A stretch of DNA of 64,000 bases from Streptomyces sp. NBC_00510 (GCA_036013505.1 CP107851.1:1116001-1180000); one strand, 5' to 3'. Positions 1 to 8,368 are shown, counted from the stretch's first letter. The notes: generated from the sequence alone by a model not told the origin. Numbers and translations are program-made.

Positions 1-200
1 TTCCTGATCAGGCTTTCCGCACCGTCCGTCGGGGAGCCTGCTCGGCGTGCCCGTGCGCTGCGGGGACAAGGGGGACGCACCCGGCGGGCGGCCCGGCCGG
101 CCGCGGGGGCGGCGGGGCGCGCGGCCATCGGCGCGGTGCGCCGGAGGTTCATCCGGACGGGTACCCGCCATGGACCGTTCGGCCATCCCGGCGGACGGTG

Positions 201-223
201 GAGGGGCGCTCATGACGCCCCTC
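201..223. terminator. Hairpin straddling the fxsB stop codon
   Basis: GAGGGGCG and CGCCCCTC form a perfect 8-bp stem around a 7-nt loop, and the fxsB stop codon (210-212, minus strand) lies in the loop side. It is a plausible transcription end for the fxsAB unit. No T-tract follows, as is usual in this GC range. Bases 1-200 hold no gene that I can support. Confidence 0.45.
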
Positions 224-1358
224 CGATCAGAGCGCGGACGTCGGCGGTCACCCGGTCCCTGATGTGCTCGGTCAGCAGTTTCAGATCGGCGCAGTAGACG
301 CTCGGATTGGCGAACCCGTTCGAGGGGCGGTAGCGGTGCGCCCGCAGCCCGCCCCCGCACAGCCGCACCACGTCGCAGGCCCGGCACTGCGGGGAGAGGG
401 AGCTCAGCCCGCGGCCCTGCTCCCGCAGCAGCGGATGGTCGGCGGCGGTGTCGAAGTCGTCCGCACCGATGTCCAGGCCCATGGCGGTGGCGCCTTCGTA
501 CGCCGCCTTGAGCGAGTCCGGCTGTTCGATCGACCCATCGGTGTCGACGACCACGAACGGCGGGCGGTCGAGCCCGACGGCTTCGGCCGTCGCCTTGCCG
601 CCGAGCACCAGATCCATGATCGTCTCGAACATCCGGATCCGGGTCTCGCGGACCGGCGCCGCGTACCAGCGGTCGAAGACCGCGAGCAGCCACCGGCCGT
701 AGGGGGCCGTCGCGGGGTCGTGGCCCGGCGGCGGGAACTCCCAGGTCGCGTGCGGGAGCAGCAGGTCGATGACCGGGGGCCGGTGGCTCAGCAGCGACTC
801 GTAGACACCGAGGGGTTCATTGGCGAGGTCGACCGTACACAGCAGGCCGCCGTATAAGCCGGCGTTCTCCGCGCGCCGCAACAGCCCGATCCCCCTCTCG
901 GCAGCAACGTGGCTGCTCTGCCCCCCACGTGTGCGCCGGTGGCGGTCGCTGGCGTCCCTGCCTCCGTCGAGGCTCACCCCCACGCGCACACCGTAGCGGC
1001 GGAACAGGTCCATCCAACCAGGGTTCAGCAGCGTCCCGTTGGTCTGTGCGGCAAATTCCACGGACGTGATTCCGTGCGCCGCCTCGCGCACCGATTGCAG
1101 CAGGTGCTCGACCCGTCGCCGTCCCGCCAGCAGGGGCTCACCGCCGTGCAGGACGACCCGGACGGACGGCAGCCGGTGACGCTCGGCGTGCTCGGCTATC
1201 CGTGCGGCCAGGCGCTCGGCGAGGGCACGCGACAGCACGGCGGGCTTGCGCTGCCAGCTGCTGTCGCGGAGTTCGTAGACGTAGCAGTACGAGCAGGCGA
1301 GGTTGCACAGGCCGTGCACCTTCACCACGAACTCGTGGATGGGCCGCGTCCCCTCCAT
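210..1358 (-). CDS. fxsB: FxsB-type radical SAM/SPASM peptide maturase
   Basis: Probable peptide maturase of 382 residues that uses SAM radical chemistry to cross-link a short ribosomal peptide into a three-residue cyclophane (triceptide class). The N-terminus has the radical-SAM cluster motif C18-N-L-A-C22-S-Y-C25 followed by YVY. A GGEP-like motif (HGGEPLL) comes next, and the C-terminal third has SPASM-type cysteines (SPQCRACDVVRLCGGG and a later VYCAD). I chose the ATG at 1358 because GGAGG lies 6 nt upstream; the GTG at 1361 is too close to it. The gene sits 38 bp downstream of a small ORF ending FDSSL, its likely precursor, on the same strand. Family assignment follows from the partner and motifs. 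Any further partners such as FxsC would lie beyond the left edge. Confidence 0.85.
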   Translation of the reverse strand: MEGTRPIHEFVVKVHGLCNLACSYCYVYELRDSSWQRKPAVLSRALAERLAARIAEHAERHRLPSVRVVLHGGEPLLAGRRRVEHLLQSVREAAHGITSVEFAAQTNGTLLNPGWMDLFRRYGVRVGVSLDGGRDASDRHRRTRGGQSSHVAAERGIGLLRRAENAGLYGGLLCTVDLANEPLGVYESLLSHRPPVIDLLLPHATWEFPPPGHDPATAPYGRWLLAVFDRWYAAPVRETRIRMFETIMDLVLGGKATAEAVGLDRPPFVVVDTDGSIEQPDSLKAAYEGATAMGLDIGADDFDTAADHPLLREQGRGLSSLSPQCRACDVVRLCGGGLRAHRYRPSNGFANPSVYCADLKLLTEHIRDRVTADVRALIGGAS

Positions 1359-1396
1359 CACCGACCTCCCGCCGGGCCCTCACCCCCGTCCCGGGG

Positions 1397-1567
1397 TCAC
1401 AACGAGGAATCGAATCCGGTGTGCGGGTCGGGAACGTGCTCCGACCGGTCCTCCGCGACGCGGAGCAGCGATTTCACCAGTGCGCACGGTGGGAGCGCGC
1501 GGAGGCGCTCCGGCTCGATGCGCAGGTGCATGACATCGCCGTGCGCGTCACGTGGTGCCGTTTCCAT
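1397..1567 (-). CDS. fxsA: FxsA-type precursor peptide ending F-D-S-S-L
   Basis: Short 56-residue peptide whose last five residues, FDSSL, match the FxSxx-COOH signature of FxsA precursors. In triceptide chemistry the aromatic ring of the first residue of a three-residue motif is joined to the beta-carbon of the third, here Phe and Ser of F-D-S. I infer that cross-link; it is not shown by sequence. The start at 1567 has a G-rich Shine-Dalgarno (CGGGGG) about 9 nt upstream; an in-frame ATG at 1531 has none. The frame is open further upstream to 1717, but that extension is Arg/Gly-rich and looks like leader. The leader part HLRIEPERLRALPP would be the recognition region for FxsB. Confidence 0.75.
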   Translation of the reverse strand: METAPRDAHGDVMHLRIEPERLRALPPCALVKSLLRVAEDRSEHVPDPHTGFDSSL

Positions 1568-1992
1568 CGACCAATGCCCCCGGTACCCCTTGCCGCCCAC
1601 GGTGGCTCGACCCTGCCGACGCGTGCGTGATCGGACGTGGCTGGAGCCCTCGGGTGTCACCGCCGGCTCCCCCGTGCTGACTGCTGAAGTGTCCCTCCCA
1701 GGGAAGCACAGCGCCACGGACCAGGCCAGACCGCCTCCCGGACAGCTTCACGCCCTCCCGCGCGGTTTCGAACGCCACGCCCGGAACGGAGGACCGGTCC
1801 GCCGTACGATTCGAGCCGTTCCTGTTCTCCGGCCGATGTCACCGCGTGCCACCGCCGTCGCGGCTCCCACCGCACCGGCACGCGGCCGGACCTGACGGTA
1901 CGTCATCATCGCGCGGATCGCGGTACGTCCCGCCCGGTCCCGCACCCGCACCCGCACGGACCGGGGCGTTCCGGTCGCTCCGTCCGGACGAT

Positions 1993-2014
1993 CTTCGTCG
2001 TTTGTTCATCTGCG
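1993..2014 (+). promoter_or_regulatory. PHO-box-like repeat upstream of the phytase-like gene
   Basis: GTTCATCTGCG at 2004-2014 matches all 11 positions of the Streptomyces PhoP direct-repeat unit G(G/T)TCAYYYR(G/C)G. The 11 nt before it (CTTCGTCGTTT) is at best a degenerate second unit. It lies 66 bp before the phytase-like start codon. The rest of the 512-bp gap 1568-2079 shows no coding signal, only a short CCCGCA tandem repeat near 1945-1960. Confidence 0.4.
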
Positions 2015-2079
2015 CGCCCGATTGCGCTGGTCCGGCGGCGAGATGATCGCCTTTCCGACCGTAGCGCAACGGAGAGACG

Positions 2080-4380
2080 ATGCTCCCCAAGAGAACCTAC
2101 GCCGCGCTCACGACCGCGGCTGTCGCTGCCGGCACGCTGGTGGCCGCGAGCCCCGCGAGTGCCCACCACCCGCACGTGACGCCGACCTTCCAGCGCACCG
2201 CCACCTACCCGGTCTTCCAGAACCGCCCGGCGGGCGAGGACCCGGCCACGGCGACCGTCGCCGAGATCTCGGCCGTCAGCGAGGACGGCCGCACCCTGGT
2301 CTACACCGACGCCCTGGCGCGCCGGATCGGCTTCCTCGACATCGGCAGGCCGGGCAGCCCGCGCGGCCTCGGCACCCTGTCGCTGGCCGAGCTCGGCGAC
2401 GCCGAGGACGAGCCCACCTCCGTGGCCGTGGTCGGCCAGTACGTGCTGGTCGTGGTCAACACCAGCAGCGGCTACTCCACCCCCTCCGGACGTCTCGACG
2501 TCATATCCCTGCGCGACCGCAAGCGGGTCACCAGCATCGACCTGGGCGGCCAGCCGGACTCCATCACCATCACCAAGGACAAGCGGTACGCCGCGATCGC
2601 GATCGAGAACGAGCGCGACGAGGAGGCGACCCCGCCCGGCGGCGAGGAGGGCGACCTGCCCCAGGCCCCGGCCGGCTTCGTGCAGATCGTCGACCTCAAG
2701 GCCACCTCGCCGCAGCACTGGCGCACCCGGGCCGTACCGCTGACCCGGCCCGACGGCGGCGCGCTGCCCGTGCTGACCGCCGCCGGGATCGTGGAGCCCA
2801 CCGACCCGGAGCCGGAGTACGTCGCCGTCAACGGCCGCAACCAGCTGGTGGTGACGCTGCAGGAGAACAACGGGCTGGTCCTGGTGGACCTGCCGACGGG
2901 CCGGATCACCAAGGCCTTCAGCGCCGGCACGGCCACCGTGCACGGCATCGACACCGTCAAGGACGGCGTCATCGACCAGACCGGCTCGATCACCGACGTA
3001 CGGCGCGAGCCCGACGCCGTCAACTGGATCGACGACCGCTACTTCGCCACCGCCAACGAGGGCGACTGGAAGGGCGGCACGCGCGGCTGGACCGTCTTCG
3101 ACAGCCAGACCGGCAAGGTCGTGTGGGACGCGGGCAACAGCTTCGAGCGCCTCGCGGTGCGCTACGGCCTGCACAACGAGGACCGCGCGGGCAAGAAGGG
3201 CACCGAGCCGGAGGGCGTGGTCGTCGCCACCTTCCACGGCGTGCGGTACGCCTTCGTCGGCTCCGAGCGCAGCAACTTCGTCGCCGTCTACGACGTCAGC
3301 CGGCCGACCGCCCCGGTCTTCCGCCAGATGCTGGCCACCACCAACGGCCCCGAGGGGCTGCTGCCGATCCCGTCGCGCGACCTGCTCGCGGTCTCCAGCG
3401 AGGAGGACGACGCCTCGGTCAACGTGCGGTCCTCGGTGAGCCTGTTCCAGCTGGGCAAGGGCACCCCGTCCTTCCCCGGCATCGTCTCGGCCCCGGACTC
3501 CACCGGCGCGCCGATCGGCTGGGGCGCGCTCGGCGCGCTGTCCGCCGTCCCCGGCAGGCCGCACGAGCTGTACACGGTCACCGACGCGGCGTACTCCGTC
3601 ACCAAGATCATGACCATCGACACCTCGCGGAAGCCGGTGGTGATCACCCGGGCCCTGACCGTCAAGGACGCCGACGGCAAGCCGGTCGGCTACGACGCCG
3701 AGGGCATATACGCCCGTCCGCAGGGCGGCTTCTGGCTCGCCGTCGAGGGTGCGACCGGCGACGGCAACAAGCTGGTCCGGCTCGACCGCGACGGCGTGAC
3801 CCGCCAGGTCGTCACGCTCCCGGCGGACGTCGCCGCGGGCCTGGCGAAGCAGGGCTTCGAGGGCGTCACCGCCACCACCGACGGCAACGGCCGCGAGGTC
3901 GTGTGGGCCACACTGCAGCGCGAGGTCAAGGGCGACCCGGCCGGGGTCGTCCGGATCGGCCGCTACGACGTGCAGTCGGGCACCTGGAGCTGGTTCGGCT
4001 ACCGGATCGGCACCACGGACACCCCCGGCGACTGGATCGGCCTGTCCGAGATCACGGCGGTCGGCGACAAGCTCGCCCTGATCGAGCGGGACAAGCTGAA
4101 CGGCCCGGCCGCGAAGATCAAGCGCGTGTACACGGTCGACATGCCGAAGTCCGCCGCACCGTCGGGCCCGCTCCAGGTGCTCCCCAAGAAGCTCGCCCAC
4201 GACGTGCTGCCCGACCTCCGGGCGACGAACGGGTGGACCCAGGAGAAGCTCGAGGGGCTCACCGTGGGCGGTGACGGCCACGTCTACGCCGTGACCGACA
4301 ACGACGCCCTGGCCGACGCCACCGGCGAGACGGTCTTCCTGGACCTCGGTTCCGGCAAGAAGGTCTTCGGGCAGCGCTGA
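2080..4380 (+). CDS. Secreted esterase-like/phytase-like beta-propeller protein
   Basis: Exported 766-residue protein with a clear Sec signal peptide (residues 1-28, ending ASPASA before HHPHV). The mature part repeats short strand motifs (for example KRVTSIDLGGQPDSITITKD, GFVQIVDLKA, RYAFVGSERSNFVAVYDVS) typical of a beta-propeller. The C-terminal half (from about residue 420) has the pattern of the esterase-like/phytase-like family: DAEGIYARPQGGFWLAVEG and ENLxGLT-like EKLEGLTVG near the end. The GGAGAG Shine-Dalgarno lies 4 nt before the ATG. Likely role is hydrolysis of phosphate or carboxyl esters outside the cell; the substrate is unknown. A perfect PHO-box unit upstream fits phosphate-starvation control. 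It stands alone, convergent with the methyltransferase beyond it. Confidence 0.8.
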   Translation: MLPKRTYAALTTAAVAAGTLVAASPASAHHPHVTPTFQRTATYPVFQNRPAGEDPATATVAEISAVSEDGRTLVYTDALARRIGFLDIGRPGSPRGLGTLSLAELGDAEDEPTSVAVVGQYVLVVVNTSSGYSTPSGRLDVISLRDRKRVTSIDLGGQPDSITITKDKRYAAIAIENERDEEATPPGGEEGDLPQAPAGFVQIVDLKATSPQHWRTRAVPLTRPDGGALPVLTAAGIVEPTDPEPEYVAVNGRNQLVVTLQENNGLVLVDLPTGRITKAFSAGTATVHGIDTVKDGVIDQTGSITDVRREPDAVNWIDDRYFATANEGDWKGGTRGWTVFDSQTGKVVWDAGNSFERLAVRYGLHNEDRAGKKGTEPEGVVVATFHGVRYAFVGSERSNFVAVYDVSRPTAPVFRQMLATTNGPEGLLPIPSRDLLAVSSEEDDASVNVRSSVSLFQLGKGTPSFPGIVSAPDSTGAPIGWGALGALSAVPGRPHELYTVTDAAYSVTKIMTIDTSRKPVVITRALTVKDADGKPVGYDAEGIYARPQGGFWLAVEGATGDGNKLVRLDRDGVTRQVVTLPADVAAGLAKQGFEGVTATTDGNGREVVWATLQREVKGDPAGVVRIGRYDVQSGTWSWFGYRIGTTDTPGDWIGLSEITAVGDKLALIERDKLNGPAAKIKRVYTVDMPKSAAPSGPLQVLPKKLAHDVLPDLRATNGWTQEKLEGLTVGGDGHVYAVTDNDALADATGETVFLDLGSGKKVFGQR

Positions 4381-4400
4381 TCCTCCGCGACGCCCTCCCC

Positions 4401-4432
4401 CGTACGGCCGCCGGTCCGCCGGCGGCCGTACG
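4401..4432. terminator. Bidirectional terminator hairpin
   Basis: CGTACGGCCGCCGG and CCGGCGGCCGTACG form a perfect 14-bp stem with a TCCG loop. It sits between two convergent genes and can serve both strands. Confidence 0.8.
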
Positions 4433-4458
4433 CGTCAGGCCCGTGCGAGCCCGGCGGG

Positions 4459-5193
4459 TCACGCCTCCGGACGGCGCGCGAGGAAGACGAACTCCCGGCC
4501 GGGCCGGTCCGGGGCGTCCCGCACCTCGTCGAGGTCGTACCCCTGCGCGGTGAGCGCCGCCTCGACCTCCTCCCGCTCCCGGAACCGGAGGGTGGACGTC
4601 GAGGTCAGCACCTCCCGGCCGGCGGCCAGGACGTAGGTCCAACGGAACGTCACCAGCGGCCCGCTGACGTCCAGCAGGTCGACCCAGTGCTCCACCGGTC
4701 CTGTACCCGGCACGTCCACCACCCGGTGCGACGCCTCGCGGTTCCAGCCCTCCCACGCGCGCTTCGCCGGGTCCCGGGTCTCGAACACCAGGCGGCCGCC
4801 CGGCCGCAGCGCCTCGTACGCCCCCCGCAGGGTGTCCCGCCACACCCCGGGGTCGTCGATCGCCTGGGCGACGTTGGCCGTCATCGTCGCCAGGTCCACG
4901 CGCAGCGGCGGCAGCGCCGTCGCGTCACCGCGGATCCACCGGACCCGCTCACCCCCCGGCTTGGCCCGGGCGACGTCGAGGGCCGCCCCGGCCGGGTCGA
5001 CGGCGACGACCTCGATGCCGAGGCCGGCCAGACGCAGGGCGAACACCCCCGTTCCGCAGCCGATGTCCAGGACCCGGCGCGCGTCGTACTCCCGCACCAA
5101 CGCGGTGTACGCGTCGAGGTCGCCGCGGCCGGGGTCGTCGAGGGCGTCGTACAGCGCGGCGAGCCGCGGGTCCCGGAATTCCTCGTCAGCCAT
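4459..5193 (-). CDS. Class I SAM-dependent methyltransferase
   Basis: Small-molecule methyltransferase of about 244 residues. The SAM-binding motif I reads VLDIGCGTGVFALRLA near residue 45, followed by the acidic motif II VVAVDPAGAALDVAR and the post-motif RPGGRLVFETRD. No substrate domain beyond the Rossmann core is apparent, so the acceptor is unknown. The ATG at 5193 (MADEEFRDPRL) is preferred to an in-frame start 30 nt upstream because family members begin close to this point. Shine-Dalgarno evidence is weak for both. It is divergent from the neighbouring carboxymuconolactone-decarboxylase-like gene and convergent with the phytase-like gene. Confidence 0.8.
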   Translation of the reverse strand: MADEEFRDPRLAALYDALDDPGRGDLDAYTALVREYDARRVLDIGCGTGVFALRLAGLGIEVVAVDPAGAALDVARAKPGGERVRWIRGDATALPPLRVDLATMTANVAQAIDDPGVWRDTLRGAYEALRPGGRLVFETRDPAKRAWEGWNREASHRVVDVPGTGPVEHWVDLLDVSGPLVTFRWTYVLAAGREVLTSTSTLRFREREEVEAALTAQGYDLDEVRDAPDRPGREFVFLARRPEA

Positions 5194-5304
5194 GGGGGCG
5201 ACGCTACCCGCGGTGGGACCCACGTCACATCCGTGCCCGTGTCACGTTTCCGCCGGCCCGTCCGTCATGGCTGCGTAACCGTCACCACGCAAGAGGAGCC
5301 CACC

Positions 5305-5778
5305 ATGGAAGCCCGCGTGAACCTGTTCGGCAACGACCTCGCGCTCAGGTTCTTCAAGCACCTCAACTCGGCGGGCAAGCTGCCCGCGGAGTCGGGGCTG
5401 CCGGCCGCGACCCAGGAGCTGGTGAAGATCCGCGCCAGCCAGATCAACGGCTGTGCCTTCTGCGCCGACATGCACACCAAGGAGGCCGCCGCGGCCGGTG
5501 AGACCTCGGTGCGGCTGAACCTCGTCGCGACCTGGCGCGAGGCCACGGTCTTCTCCGAGGCCGAGCGCGCCGCCCTGGAACTCACCGAGCAGGGCACGCG
5601 CATCGCTGACGCCGCCGGCGGCGTCACGGACGAGGTCTGGGCGAACGCCGTCAAGCACTACGACGAGGACCAGCTCGTCGCCCTGATCGGCCTCATCGCC
5701 GTCATCAACGCCTACAACCGCGTCAACGTCATCAACCGCCAGCCCGCGGGCGACTACCGGCCCGGCCAGTTCGGCTGA
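5305..5778 (+). CDS. Carboxymuconolactone decarboxylase/AhpD-like protein
   Basis: Compact 157-residue helical protein of the carboxymuconolactone decarboxylase superfamily, AhpD-like branch. The redox motif is C-A-F-C followed by ADMHTKEA, the Cys-x-x-Cys plus His arrangement used for alkylhydroperoxidase-type thiol chemistry. The conserved tail (VALIGLIAVINAYNRVNV) matches the family. AGAGGAG lies 6 nt before the ATG; the frame is open far upstream but without a better start. It probably reduces peroxides or handles thiol-disulfide exchange in the cytoplasm. It is a single gene closed by a very strong hairpin. Confidence 0.85.
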   Translation: MEARVNLFGNDLALRFFKHLNSAGKLPAESGLPAATQELVKIRASQINGCAFCADMHTKEAAAAGETSVRLNLVATWREATVFSEAERAALELTEQGTRIADAAGGVTDEVWANAVKHYDEDQLVALIGLIAVINAYNRVNVINRQPAGDYRPGQFG

Positions 5779-5783
5779 GGGCG

Positions 5784-5817
5784 GGCGCCCCGGCCCGTGC
5801 CCACGGGCCGGGGCGCC
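5784..5817. terminator. Terminator hairpin, 15-bp stem
   Basis: GGCGCCCCGGCCCGT and ACGGGCCGGGGCGCC pair perfectly around a GCCC loop, 6 bp after the stop codon of the AhpD-like gene. Confidence 0.8.
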
Positions 5818-5888
5818 GCTGCACCCTCCGGGCGATCCCAAGTGCCGCTGCCACGGGCCGCGGACGCCGGGTTGTAGCGTGATGCGGC

Positions 5889-6524
5889 ATGAGGACCAGT
5901 TCGCCGCTCTCCGCGGTCCCCCGGCTGGCAGGCGCGATCGTCGTCGGCGCGCTGACCGGCGTGGTCGTCGGTGTCCTGACGGACGCGTCGCTGGGCGTCC
6001 TCGCCGGGATCGCGGCGACGGAGACGGTCTTCGTCGTGACGGGCTGGCTCGTGCTGTGGCCGATGGACGCGACCGCCACCCACCGCAACGCCCGGCGGGA
6101 GGACTTCCGGCCCGTCGTCGAGGAGCTGGTCGTCGTCGCCGCGGCCCTGTGCGGGCTGCTGGCCATCGTCGTCCTGCTCCTGCGCGGCGGCACCGACAGG
6201 GATCACGCCGCGGCGGCGACCGCGCTGGGCGGGGTGTTCATGGCCTGGGCGGCGCTCCACCTGATGTACGCCGCGCGCTACGGGTACCTCTACTACGCGG
6301 CCGCGGCGGGCGGGATCGACTTCAACTCCCCGCACCCGCCGACGTACCGGGACTTCTTCTACTTCAGCTACAACCTGGGCATGACCTACCAGGTCTCCGA
6401 CACGGACGTCTCGAGCCCGGCGATCCGTGCGACGGTGCTGCGGCACTCGCTGCTGTCGTACGTCTTCGGCACCAGCATCCTGGCCACGACGATCAACCTG
6501 GTCGCCGGGATGGTCACCGGCTGA
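5889..6524 (+). CDS. DUF1345 integral membrane protein
   Basis: Membrane protein of 211 residues with four to five hydrophobic segments (about 13-32, 35-54, 82-100, 111-128, 185-208). The family signature lies in the second half: [28 protein letters not shown], followed by [25 protein letters not shown]1345 proteins have no established function. There is no Shine-Dalgarno before the ATG; instead TAGCGT (5875-5880) ends 8 nt upstream, a placement typical of leaderless Streptomyces transcripts. It stands alone between strong terminators. Confidence 0.8.
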   Translation: MRTSSPLSAVPRLAGAIVVGALTGVVVGVLTDASLGVLAGIAATETVFVVTGWLVLWPMDATATHRNARREDFRPVVEELVVVAAALCGLLAIVVLLLRGGTDRDHAAAATALGGVFMAWAALHLMYAARYGYLYYAAAAGGIDFNSPHPPTYRDFFYFSYNLGMTYQVSDTDVSSPAIRATVLRHSLLSYVFGTSILATTINLVAGMVTG

Positions 6525-6704
6525 GGGCCGACCGGCCGCGCGCCCTATATCTCGAGTCGAAAATTCCTGTCAAGTCCCGAATTGCAGCGACATGACGCCG
6601 GGCGCCGTACCCGGCTTACTGGAGACATCGGGTTCACCCCCCAGGGGCGGCCCACCGGACACCACCGGAACCCCCTCCACCCTCGCTCACGAAGGACAAC
6701 GACC

Positions 6705-7031
6705 ATGGCCCCCACCCTCCGCACCAAGCGCCTCGTCACCCTCACCGCCGCGGCCACCCTGGCCGCGGGAGGGGCGCTGCTCCCCACCACCGCGTTCGCC
6801 GCCACCGCGCCGGCCGAGGCGCACGCGGCCACCGCGAAGGAGTCCGGCCGGGGCGGCGGTCACGGCGGAGGCCGGGGCCACGACGACGGGGACTGGGGGC
6901 GCCGCGGCTGGAACCAGGGCGGCAACCGCCCGAACGCCAATGGCAACGGCAGCATCATCATCGTCGTCGGCGACAACAACTCCACCAACATCAACAACGG
7001 CACCGTCAACAACGGCGTGATCTTCGACTGA
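6705..7031 (+). CDS. Small secreted protein with Asn-rich C-terminus
   Basis: Predicted exported protein of 108 residues with no family that I recognise. A signal peptide covers residues 1-33 (TAFAA cleavage region). The middle is a Gly/His/Asp/Arg-rich low-complexity linker. The last 27 residues form a hydrophobic strand (SIIIVVGDNN) followed by Asn-rich repeats (STNINNGTVNNGVIF). That pattern is reminiscent of stacked beta-strand or amyloid-like repeats, but it is too short to assign. GAAGGA lies 8 nt before the ATG. It is convergent with the MarR gene through a shared hairpin. Confidence 0.7.
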   Translation: MAPTLRTKRLVTLTAAATLAAGGALLPTTAFAATAPAEAHAATAKESGRGGGHGGGRGHDDGDWGRRGWNQGGNRPNANGNGSIIIVVGDNNSTNINNGTVNNGVIFD

Positions 7032-7063
7032 GCGTCACGTACGTCCCGCCGACCCGAAACCAC

Positions 7064-7090
7064 CAGCACCTCCGGCCACCGGGGGTGCTG
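7064..7090. terminator. Bidirectional terminator hairpin
   Basis: CAGCACC/GGTGCTG arms continue into CCGG/CCGG with one T-G wobble and a CCA loop. It is placed between the convergent secreted-peptide and MarR genes. Confidence 0.65.
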
Positions 7091-7133
7091 TTCCCGTCCC
7101 CGTGCGCGGACGGGTGCCGGCCGGGCCCGCGGG

Positions 7134-7613
7134 TCACTCCTCGGTGCAGAGCTCGTCGCCCGGCGAGGTGCGCACCCGGGCCAGGAGGCCGCGGAGCGCC
7201 GTGACCTCCTCCGGGGACAAGTCCCCGAAGAGCCCCCGCTCGACCTCTTCCACCGCCGCCTGGGCCTCGGCCAGCACGCCGCGCCCCCGGTCCGTGATGG
7301 CGACGATGTGCCGGCGACGGTCGGACGGGTCGCGACGGCGCTCGACGAGCTCCGCGGACTCGAGGTCGTTGAGGATCGCGACCATGATGCTGGGATCCAC
7401 CTCGAGCGCCGCGACGAGACCCTGCTGCCCCATGGATCCGCACCCCCCGAGCAGCATCAGCGTGGCTCCCGCCCGCGGTGTGAGGCCGCAGGAAGCGAAG
7501 GCGCGCTGGACGCGGCCGTTCGCGATGGCGCCGTGCCGGGCCAGCAGGAAACCGAGCTGCTCCAGCGGGTCGCCGCCTGCAGCACCCTCAACCGCGATCT
7601 CGTTCACTGCCAT
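7134..7613 (-). CDS. MarR-family transcriptional regulator
   Basis: Winged-helix repressor of 159 residues. The recognition region and wing read GLVAALEVDPSIMVAILNDLESAELVERRRDPSDRRRHIVAITDRG, the MarR signature (DxRxxxxxLT-type wing). The ATG at 7613 is chosen; an in-frame TTG at 7637 is the alternative. It is divergent from a small secreted protein, and the gap holds a perfect 22-bp palindrome at 7805-7826 that overlaps a promoter, plus a smaller palindrome next to its own start. It probably represses the 8009 gene and itself in response to a small ligand. The ligand cannot be read from sequence. Confidence 0.85.
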   Translation of the reverse strand: MAVNEIAVEGAAGGDPLEQLGFLLARHGAIANGRVQRAFASCGLTPRAGATLMLLGGCGSMGQQGLVAALEVDPSIMVAILNDLESAELVERRRDPSDRRRHIVAITDRGRGVLAEAQAAVEEVERGLFGDLSPEEVTALRGLLARVRTSPGDELCTEE

Positions 7614-7637
7614 GCCTGCATCATAGCGCGCCGCCAA

Positions 7638-7653
7638 CCATCGTGATCGATGG
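7638..7653. promoter_or_regulatory. 16-bp inverted repeat next to the MarR start
   Basis: CCATCG-TGAT-CGATGG is a perfect inverted repeat directly upstream of the MarR coding region. It could be an autoregulatory site, but it differs from the 7805-7826 palindrome. Confidence 0.3.
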
Positions 7654-7804
7654 GTAATCCATGACCTTCAACGATTTCGGGAACCACGACCTCACCACGA
7701 CCCCACCACGACCCCTACGGACGAGGTCGCCCCAAGCGGTCGTTTGTGCCGCGTTATTCCACCTCTCCTGATTCCTTGCGCGAGGCGATGGTCACACCCC
7801 ATAA

Positions 7805-7836
7805 ATGATTGACCCTCCTCAATCATCTGTTAGGTT
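7805..7836 (+). promoter_or_regulatory. MarR operator over a promoter for the 8009 gene
   Basis: ATGATTGA-CCCTCC-TCAATCAT (7805-7826) is a perfect inverted repeat with 8-bp arms in an AT-rich island. It overlaps a sigma-70-like promoter reading rightwards: TTGACC (7809-7814), 16-nt spacer, TAGGTT (7831-7836). A bound dimer would block RNA polymerase. The predicted 5' leader of the next gene is about 165 nt. The rest of the 395-bp gap 7614-8008 shows no gene. Confidence 0.65.
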
Positions 7837-8008
7837 CCATTCACCAGCGATCCACAGGGACGCCGGCCCCGCGGAACCAGCACCTGCGAACCAGGCGCCC
7901 CGCCCCGGCAACACCACGGAATCGCCCCCGCACGACGGGGACCGGCCCACCCGGCCGGACCGTCGTCCGACGCCCCGCACACCGGGGCACAGCAAGGAGA
8001 CACCAGTC

Positions 8009-8368
8009 ATGAACAAGTGGACGCGCATCATCGCCACCTCCACCGCCTCGGTGGCACTCGCCGGCACCGCCCTGCTCGGAGCCACAGGTTCCGCCTCCGC
8101 CGCCCCCCGGCCCGCCGGCCAGGACCGGCACGCCGTGAGCGTCAGCAGCACGGCGTGGGACAGGTCCGCCGACCGCGCCGGGAACGACGACCGGCGCTGG
8201 AACGACGAGGTCACCCGCCACCACTACGACTACGGCCACCACCAGGTGCAGTACTGGTACGGGTACGACGGCAAGCTCTACCGGTACGACGGCCACCGCC
8301 TGGCCCGCTGGTCCCACGGTCACTGGGTGACCGTCTGGCAGTCCCACGGCCACGGGCCCGTCCGCTGA
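8009..8368 (+). CDS. Small secreted basic/aromatic protein
   Basis: Exported protein of 119 residues without a recognised family. The signal peptide (residues 1-32) has a hydrophobic core SVALAGTALLGA and ends ASAAP. The mature region is rich in Tyr, His, Trp and Asp, with short repeats of Y-D-G (GYDGKLYRYDGHRL) and W-S-H-G-H-W, suggesting a folded extracellular or wall-associated peptide. AAGGAGA lies 8 nt before the ATG. It is the probable target of the divergent MarR regulator. Confidence 0.7.
   Translation: MNKWTRIIATSTASVALAGTALLGATGSASAAPRPAGQDRHAVSVSSTAWDRSADRAGNDDRRWNDEVTRHHYDYGHHQVQYWYGYDGKLYRYDGHRLARWSHGHWVTVWQSHGHGPVR

Noticed and set aside
1906..4281. Very long minus-strand and third-frame open readings across the phytase-like gene
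   Set aside because: Their products are Arg/Gly/Val/Asp low-complexity sequence, typical of frames opposite a GC-rich gene; the plus-strand gene has the signal peptide and family motifs.
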